Source: Typha latifolia (lineage: Eukaryota; Streptophyta; Magnoliopsida; Poales; Typhaceae). From it: a stretch of 64,000 nucleotides of DNA. Below the pieces are notes generated by a model. It saw only the letters and a list, made by a program, of their open reading frames with translations, was not told the origin of the DNA and ran no database searches. Below are positions 56,871-64,000 of the stretch, in pieces. A program made the translations under genes and the position numbers. The stretch lies in contig CM034100.1 of the NCBI GenBank assembly GCA_019914945.1, positions 4,973,209 through 5,037,208 of the forward strand, written 5' to 3'. Within the stretch, counting starts at the first letter, position 1. Every line of letters begins with the position of its first letter.

Positions 56871-59800
56871 CTAATTCTCTTCAGCAAAGAAATCTGGTTC
56901 CGATGGCTTCTGCAATAACCTAACAGGCACTCTTTCCTGTAATCGGGCCTTACGGGGTCCATCTCGCCGCAATGCCCGCAACATGTTCCCAGCAAATCGT
57001 GAAGCATATAATGCTGCCCCAAGGCTTAGTGAACTGGAACCACCACTCACCATAGCAGCCTGCAACCTTTTCTCCTTTTCACGTAAAGCATTCTCAAGCT
57101 TCTTTCTGCAGTGCCTGCGCCAAGCTGCCTGTATAAAACAAGCAGCCCATGTTCTCCACTGCGGCGAGTAAGACCTGAATGTGTGTCGGAGCTGTTTACT
57201 ATGGAGTCTTCGGAATTGTGTTGCAACAAACCTCAGGTCATCAGCCATTAAGGCAAAAGCCTCAACCTCAGAAAATGATTTCACTGTCCTTGTTGAGCTA
57301 GGAAGGCTAGAGGATGAATGGGGGTCCAAAGCCCAGGTTAGGAGTTCTTCCCCACAGAAATCTCCAGCCTTAAGAATATCAGAGTTCAAGAAGCCAGTTC
57401 TTCCACCATTTGTGGTCATGCTCTCTAGCTCGCCACGCATGATGAAGAGCATTTCATTGACGGGGTCCCCTTCACGAACAATGCAGCTGTTTTCAGTGTA
57501 CAGAACTGGTTTTAGACGGTCACTCATGGCATCCAAAAGTTGATCATCCATCTTTTCAAACATTGGAACCTGAAAGTAGTGTAGCAACAAAAAAAAGGAG
57601 TTCAGGGTAAAAGAATATTGATAATTGTTGACATTGACAATGCAGTACATAAAAACAAGTGTTAATATAGAACAAGCTTCTGCACATGATTCTTGTTTTG
57701 TTAGGTAAGTGGTAATCCACAGAGGACATCTTCAATTTCTGCAACTATATTTGTACACAAGTTCCTTGAGACTTCAGATTCCTTCTGGTGCTTTTGAATA
57801 AAAATAAACTTACAATAAGAAAAATCAGTAGAAGTTATTCCTAGTGTCATGCAAACTAAGAAAATTTGCTCTTGTGATATAAATTGCTAGATGCTTTATA
57901 TCAAATTACAGGTAATTGTTCCTCGACAATGAACTGAAGAAGATGTTCACCCCTATGTATTAACAGATCTCTGATGGTTGATTACTTTATTCTGTTTTCA
58001 TCTTCTCTAGGAAACAGCATGTAATAATAATACCTACCTTGGTCCATGCATGCCCTTATGTTCTGTTTTATATAAGGCAAGGCAGTTAACATATAATGTG
58101 ATATATGAACTCTATAGGAGGCAAGTGCCGATCTTTCTTAGAATTGTGGCACTACACCCTAATTGTGGTAGTGACCATATCTTATTGGTTAGGTAAACTG
58201 AACAAATAAGATATATAGCATTTCAATCAAGTTTGACAGAAAAAGTGATGTTCAGAAAGAATATATTGTCTCTCAAAAACTCCCTGCCACCTCTCTCATC
58301 TTCCAGTTATTTGTTTTCTACTTGTCGCCTCTTCTACCCAAGACAATTCTAAGTACTGCTTTCTGTTGAGCCTTTTATAGCTTTTGTTTCTTTCCTTCAC
58401 TCGACCAAAGTTCCTTTTACCCCTTGTTCCTTCATTCCAGTAGAAGCCCTTTTAGTATATTCTCAGCTCTTCCTTGTTGTTCTTCTCTTTTCTTTTAGTC
58501 TATTCTCTATTCTTGTTCTCCACTTCTTTAACTTTGTTTTTGATCTCACATTTCTTTTATTTCCTTTATCTTCTTCAGTCTGCAATAGAAACTTCACCTC
58601 CATACAATTTTGCATCCCCCTCCTGTTCATTCCTCACCTCATTTCCTTCTTTCCAAAATGAAAAGGAGAAAGAAAGACAGACCAAACAATTACTTAACTA
58701 GCTGCTCAATAGAATTAATTGAGACGAATTCTAATTAAACTTTATCAAGCTTTCTTCAAGCTTAATTTGTCGAGCTTGCATTGGCTAGAATTGAGTACAA
58801 TTTAAGCTAAATTAATGTTAGTATTGAGCTTATCAAGCTTGAATTCAATCAAGCTTAAATGTGGTAACTAAATTAAGCTTTATCATGAGTGTGAATTTCA
58901 AGCCTTATCAAGCAGATCTTGATCAAGCCGACCTCTGTTCAAGTTTGGGTTGAAATTGTTTTTGAGAAGGTGGACCAAGCCAACCTTTGTTCAAGCTTGG
59001 CTTGAAATTAGTTGACTTTTGAGCCTAAGAAGGCTGATCAAGCTTGGCTCATTTAAATATAAGCTGAGATTGATTCAAGTCTAAATCAAGCCGAGCACAA
59101 GCAGCTTTTAATACTCTGACAGCTCTAAACATGGATCAAGAAGTTGTCACTACTTCTGCTAACAATAAATCATGACAACTTTAAAATAAAAATACCATTT
59201 GTAGCAATAAAACCATTGATAAACCTCACTGGAGGACTTTGTAGTGTTTCTAGATAGAGATAAAAAGATGTTCCATTTGGTTCTTATTCACAAATAAGGA
59301 CGATGCTATTCGCAAGAAATCCCCCGTGTCATGCAATCAAACAGAACATCACATAACACATAAATTACAAATAGTTTTCCAAGTATGATGAACTCATTTC
59401 ATTAAATCTGCATCAACTGCATCTTATGGGGTATCATAAATTCTATAGATATTTGACTTAAACTATTTGTCGGTATATGGGAATCTATTGCCAGCAATTA
59501 AGAATCTGCACCTATGTCATAATTGAGCATTACCGGTAACAGTTTCTCAATATAATCTAGATAGCCCCAAGTTTTTCAGTCCAGATATGGATTTGCAATG
59601 GCCAGGGTTTTTTATAAAAAGATAAGCTACTCCCTTCCAAAACATTGGTTGCCATCAAAGAAGTCAAACCTGCACTATTCTACAATCATGCAGAAAAAAT
59701 ACAGCTTAGATGGATCTTTCAAAGTCTTCCAAATTTAACAAATTATCTGAGAAAAAGATACCAAGTAGGAAAAGAAATTGAAAATTGTGTAATAAGTGGG

Positions 59801-62800
59801 GTATATTGTTAGCTGTGCTTCAGTGCTTAATTGCCAAAAAAGGTGCTTTCAAGATAGTGGCAGCTGAGTCTGATTCAGTGAGAAATTAGAGAAACATTTT
59901 TGTGGTTCTCTCTACATACCAACACTTATAAAAAATCTGATAATATCATCTAACAACTAATTCACATGGAATACACAAGCATCTACAAAGCATGAATACG
60001 GATATGAGATATGGATATGCCGATAAGACAAATCTTGAAAAATAAGGATACGTAGCTCATATCAATATCTATATCTATATATTTATTTTATGTCTACACA
60101 AATATATTGTTATGAACCGGACCAATGAGAGTTGGGTTGGTTATTTGGATTGAAGGAAGATCTTGATGGTGATGGAAGGGGAGAAGAAGATGATATGTAG
60201 ATAGGGATAGTTGTGATTAGAGATGGGAATAAGATGAAAGGGAAGAAGAGGTCACTCCAAGAAGAAGTAGGGCCGCGATAGTCGAGAAGAAGGATCTAAC
60301 CAATAAAGGTTAGGGGATGATGAGAAGTTAGGGCAAGAAGGAAGAAGAAGAGGAGAGAGAGATAGAGAGAGAGATAGGAGAAGAAAATATAATTTCATAA
60401 CATAACCCAACTAGGGTGCACTCCACAATACTTAGAGGCTACCCTTTGGACTCAAACAACAGAAATAAAACCCTAAAAATGAAGTGTTCTCGCCGCAGTG
60501 CGTTCGAACGAGCCCGAGGCCGTTCAAACGCAAATTTCCCGTTCTCTGTCTTTGCGAACGCGTGCAGGCGTTTAAACGGATGCGTTCGAGCGGGCTCGAG
60601 GCTGTTCGAATGCACAAATCTCATTCTCTGTATTTGTGAACGCCTATAGGCGTTCGCATAGTGCATTCGAACGCCCCTCGACAAAAAGCTTTATTTTCTT
60701 CCAAAACAAATGTATTCCTCTTGATACAACTTGATCCAGCACTAGTTGTATCACATATTAATGAACTTGTTTTCTTAATTGAGGTTATTTTTGCGTATAA
60801 TAGTTTAGATAAGGAGATCTGCAATTTATCCATTAAAAGAACTATTATTCATAACTAAGGTCCAGTATAATAACGTAGTATATTATTAACTAAGATGAAA
60901 GATAAACAAGCAAATTCAATTAATAAATCAGAAGAAATTGACCATTGTAACATGATTTCCTAATATAGAAATATAGATCATAAAATAAATAAGCAAACTC
61001 AAATCTTTTTACAAATAGAACCTTCTACTAGATATGATAAGAAATGAAAGATAATAGTCCCCTTCAATTTTACTCATATTAATAGAAACCTTAGAAGTTA
61101 GAAGTATCTAAGAAGTATCCCAAAATATCCACAACATTAATTTTGTTTTAAAAAAAAATCAAATTCTATAAGGAAGTATCCAAAAATATCTAGCAAGTGT
61201 AATGTCTGATTCGGTATCTGAAATGGATATAGCGAGAGTATGGAAGTATCCGTCTTTCTTAGTAAAGCATACGCACACCCCAAAAGAAAGCATGACGATG
61301 ATGGGAGTATTCAATCTACATATGAACAGTTTATCTCCTAAGCAACTTTGGGTTTGCAATCATGTTTCTCATGCTACAAAAGGCACATAGAATTTCCATA
61401 ATGAGTTGCATATTTATTGCTGCAGTCAGATTGATGCAACAAATATGATGCATTGAGATATTAGGCTAAAACGCATACTAAGTAGAAATGAAGAAAAATG
61501 TAGAGATCATCAACATAACTATTAACTCGCCAACTATTCTTAAAGCTTAAGTTATTGAAGAACAATAGTTTATTCTTTTATACTATAATACTCCATCTCA
61601 CTTCTGTGCTCGAAATATTTCAATAGACTCAATAGATGGATTTGAATTAAACGAGTGAGATCTTATATGTTAAATGACAGATAGGTCTGACAAGATTCGA
61701 TCTGAAGACCTATTCATGATATCTATCATGTTAACTCACCTACTCTAAAAGCTTAAGTTGTTGGAGAGCAGTGATTTTATTTTTTTATACTCTAACAACA
61801 AAGTAAAAAAGAAATTACCCTCATAAGCAGTGATAGACAGAGATGGCGCTTTATATCCCTTCGAAGATCCTTGGGAAGATTCTGAAGAAGGTACTCTTCA
61901 TCTACCCCTCGTGTTTCTTGCCATCTATATTGCTCATGACGACGTATTCGCTCCTTTAAGTTCTCTGGAAGTAACCGGTGAGACATCCATTGTTCTGCAT
62001 CTTGCCTCTTAACTCTCATTTCTTCGATTCTCACAGCAGTGGACTGCAGATATGTCTGTAGCCACAGCAGAAAGTTCATGTATCTAATCAGTCAAAGATA
62101 AATACAGTTGGATAGGAAAATGTTTCACACATGCAGATTACAATAAGATACTGCTGTCTGACATTATCATTCACATTTTACTTTAGTTTCCTGAAGCATG
62201 TGAACAATGTAGGATACTTAGCTGGGAAGTAGTAAAAAGACAGATTGACAAGAAGATATGTCAAAGGTCATATTTAAAACTGCTATTGCAAGAATCAACC
62301 AAAATTTGATCTTTAGTTCTTCACCTTCTTGACCAGAAAAACTGCCATTCTTGTTTTGTTAAAGTATCTCATATACACTTGCATTTAAAACAGCTGTTTT
62401 TCTCACTTCTACAGAATTGTTTTGATCAGTTGGCAAGTAGTTAAAAATGTTCAGAATGAAGGGAAGTGCCTTTGCGGGATTCATTTGTGGGGTCCTTAGA
62501 TTAAGAATTCATGCAGTCTAGTTTGAAACTAAACTTGCCCAATCACAAGGAATTGAAAACATGATCATTGTGATTCAACAATAACTTCTGCCAACATAGT
62601 ATTACAAGAATCGTGTGCATATCTGATCACTAGCAGTAAAGGAATATGATACACGGAACTCTTGTATTAAAATTCTGCAGCTGTAATGAATCCAAATTAT
62701 ATAAAATCCCAAACTAACAGATAATTGGGTATATTATATACAGTGGACAGAATTATAAGATAATCAGACAGGAATTAAAACCCTGTAGACCATTTCATGT

Positions 62801-63091
62801 GCATGTCTCTGCATCATTGCTATGTGAGTGTGCATATCTCTGCATCAGCTCAGCGGTAAAGCATTCTTCACAAATACTAAAAGTAATCTTCAGATTGAGT
62901 GCCACTTTAGTTTTGAACCCATATATGAAATTAATTACATCGAAATGCTCAGAAAATAATCATTGCAAGGTGTGGATACCTGCATATTGCCAATAAGAAG
63001 TGCAAACAGAACTAAGCCAGAAATGGAGACAAAGACTGCAAACAAGATCTCCAATGTATAAGTGCTTGTTTTCAGGTTTTGACCCAGAGAA
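56871..63091 (-). CDS. Cyclic nucleotide-gated ion channel, 3' part (5' exons beyond the window)
   Basis: Three exons on the minus strand: 63091-62980 (entered in phase, first base completes a codon), 62055-61819 and 57569-56871 with the stop at 56871. All borders are GT..AG and phases join, giving about 348 C-terminal residues. CNGCs are plasma-membrane cation channels that let in Ca2+. The first visible exon starts at the end of the pore region (SLGQNLKTST) and includes transmembrane segment 6 (GLVLFALLIGNMQ). The second is the C-linker (RVKRQDAEQWMSHRLLP and NLPKDLRRDIKRH). The last holds the cyclic nucleotide-binding domain, with REGDPVNEMLFIMRGEL and the FCGEELLTWALDP hinge. It also carries the calmodulin-binding FRRLHSKQLRHTFRSYSPQW and an IQ motif (FIQAAWRRHCRKK), ending EPDFFAEEN. 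The residues resemble the CNGC5/6/9-type subgroup. Intron length (4.25 kb) is unusual and repeat-filled. Confidence 0.94.
58735..59110. repeat. AAGCTT/TCAAGC-rich degenerate repeat
   Basis: The motif (T)CAAGCTT(G/A) and variants recur more than a dozen times in both orientations, for example ATCAAGCTTGGCTCA and TTCAAGCTTGGCTTGAAA. The pattern suggests a transposon rich in short subterminal repeats. No ends or target duplication could be fixed. Confidence 0.5.
60499..60681. repeat. 82-base imperfect tandem repeat with GTTCGAACG motifs
   Basis: Units start TGCGTTCGA at 60499 and 60581, with a partial third (TGCATTCGAACG) at 60662, so the period is 81-82 bases. Most differences are C/T or G/A changes at CpG sites, as expected from decay of a methylated repeat. 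The preceding 350 bases are purine-rich. Confidence 0.75.
61520..61797 (-). mobile_element. TRIM-like miniature LTR element in the CNGC intron
   Basis: On the minus strand a terminal repeat starts TGTTAGAGTATAAA at 61797, contains CAACTTAAGCTTTTAG and ends GAGTTAACA. It is followed by TGATAGATATCATGAA, a decayed TGGTATCAGAGC-type primer site. A purine stretch (GTGAGATGGAG) precedes the second terminal repeat (about 61590-61520), which has AATAACTTAAGCTTTAAG and ends GAGTTAATA. The layout and several internal phrases match the element in CTP synthase intron 15, but the copy is more decayed and no clear target duplication is visible. Confidence 0.6.
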
Positions 63092-64000
63092 CTGCAAAGA
63101 AGAAAAGTAGACAATGTTTAGAAACATAAAAAGGGATGAAGATATGGACTTCTGTTAACAAAGGAAATGATGTAAACTAGAAAGGGGATGCCATACGGGG
63201 CACCCAAGAGAAGAAAGTATTCGAGTTATTAGTTCAATTTTTGTCAGTTATCTTCAATCTAAGAACAGTAGAAATAAAATTTCTTTTTGCGCATGATGCT
63301 ATGAGGACTGAGGATGACACTGTCATTGTCTATGTAGAGTTGCTAAAGATGCCAGGAAACAAGATACAAAAGTTTAAGGAGATTGTGAGATCTGACAAAG
63401 TCATCAATAAAATTATAAGCAAATAGCAGAAATTTCTATTAATAATCTGTGGATCAGTTGATAGTATCTTACAGAAAGTCTAGTAAAATACAAAAATTCT
63501 CTCTAGAAGCTGGTAACTGCATCTAACAAGAAAGTAAGGATAAAGAGAAACAAATAAATAATTGCACAAAAATATGAAGCTAGATTAGATTTAAATCATA
63601 CAGCAGCAGCAGCAGTCTAAGTATAACAATTTAGAGAGAAGAGAAGATAGAGTACAAGAAGATATAGATGAATATAGAAAAAGAATAAGAAGAGAAAGAA
63701 GCACATATGGCAGCCTGATCTAGCCCACAACTGCAATTTTTTAATCAAATACCTAATGTCCAATGGTTCTTTCTATAGATGGACTCCTTTAAAAGAAAAG
63801 TTATACTTCAAGTTGTACTATTTAGCTCAACTTTAGGACCTAGAAAGGAAACATCATATTGCAAGCCATATACCTATTATTCTAAATAAACTGATTCGTC
63901 TGTAAAAAATAAAGAAAACAGGAGGCCAATTAGTTTTATTCATCAAGCATTCTTCACAACATAGCAAACAGTAGGTTCCTATTTGTCTGACTCTCGGCAA
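63092..64000. other. CNGC intron sequence up to the right window edge
   Basis: No upstream CNGC exon (pore helix, voltage-sensor segments) can be read here on the minus strand. A short CAG run (63601-63616) is present. The 61-codon plus-strand frame at 63241-63426 has no recognisable domain. Confidence 0.6.

Larger units (their letters stand above)
57570..61519 (-). other. Repeat-filled 4.25-kb intron of the CNGC gene
   Basis: The intron (57570-61818) contains an AAGCTT-rich repetitive stretch (58735-59110), an 82-base tandem repeat (60499-60681) with LTR-like surroundings, and the TRIM-like element at 61520-61797. No coding exon for another gene is visible. Confidence 0.75.

Noticed and set aside
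63241..63426. 61-codon plus-strand frame within the CNGC gene
   Set aside because: Opposite strand to the gene, in an intron, with no domain.

Overview
The window is plant nuclear DNA from an angiosperm. Coding exons are split by short AT-rich introns with GT..AG borders. Long AT-rich gene-poor stretches carry (AT)n, (CT)n and (ATGT)n microsatellites and decayed transposons. The GC-rich 5' ends of two genes (the PPR gene at 46.2 kb and the PP2C gene at 54.8 kb) grade into ordinary composition downstream. This 5' GC gradient is typical of monocots, so a monocot is the most likely source. That, and the absence of any species name, is inference.

Eight protein genes can be supported. From left to right they are: a three-exon GH17 glucan endo-1,3-beta-glucosidase with a predicted GPI-anchor tail (minus, 4.5-6.6 kb); a 21-exon CTP synthase (plus, 22.8-28.4 kb); an intronless DYW-class PPR protein (minus, 31.8-33.6 kb); a small MGN-initiating protein (plus, 36.9 kb); a second, related MGN-initiating protein in opposite orientation (minus, 42.1-42.4 kb); an intronless DYW-class PPR protein recognisable as EMB2261 (plus, 46.2-48.7 kb); a three-exon clade-A-like PP2C phosphatase of the ABA co-receptor type (minus, 51.5-54.8 kb); and the 3' part of a cyclic nucleotide-gated channel (minus, 56.9-63.1 kb) whose 5' exons lie beyond the right edge. 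These genes do not form an operon-like pathway. Their products act in the cell wall (GH17), nucleotide synthesis (CTPS), organelle RNA editing (two PPRs), ABA signalling (PP2C) and Ca2+ entry (CNGC).

The space between genes is largely transposon-derived. I could read: a LINE relic (zinc-knuckle-like plus RNase H segments, 3.0-3.6 kb); a Ty1/copia relic running from integrase to the start of reverse transcriptase (15.0-15.7 kb); a candidate Pack-MULE with about 85-bp terminal inverted repeats, a near-perfect 9-bp target duplication and a GC-rich captured interior (34.25-35.5 kb); a MITE with about 80-bp inverted ends (40.35-40.76 kb); and two members of one miniature LTR (TRIM-like) family, one in a CTP synthase intron with a perfect 5-bp target duplication and one in the long CNGC intron. 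No tRNA, rRNA, CRISPR array or bacterial-type system was found.

The most interesting items are the Pack-MULE candidate, the TRIM-like family sitting inside two genes, the inverted pair of related MGN genes, and a cluster of ACGT/G-box elements about 0.9-1.2 kb upstream of the PP2C gene. I found nothing that amounts to a wholly new biological system.
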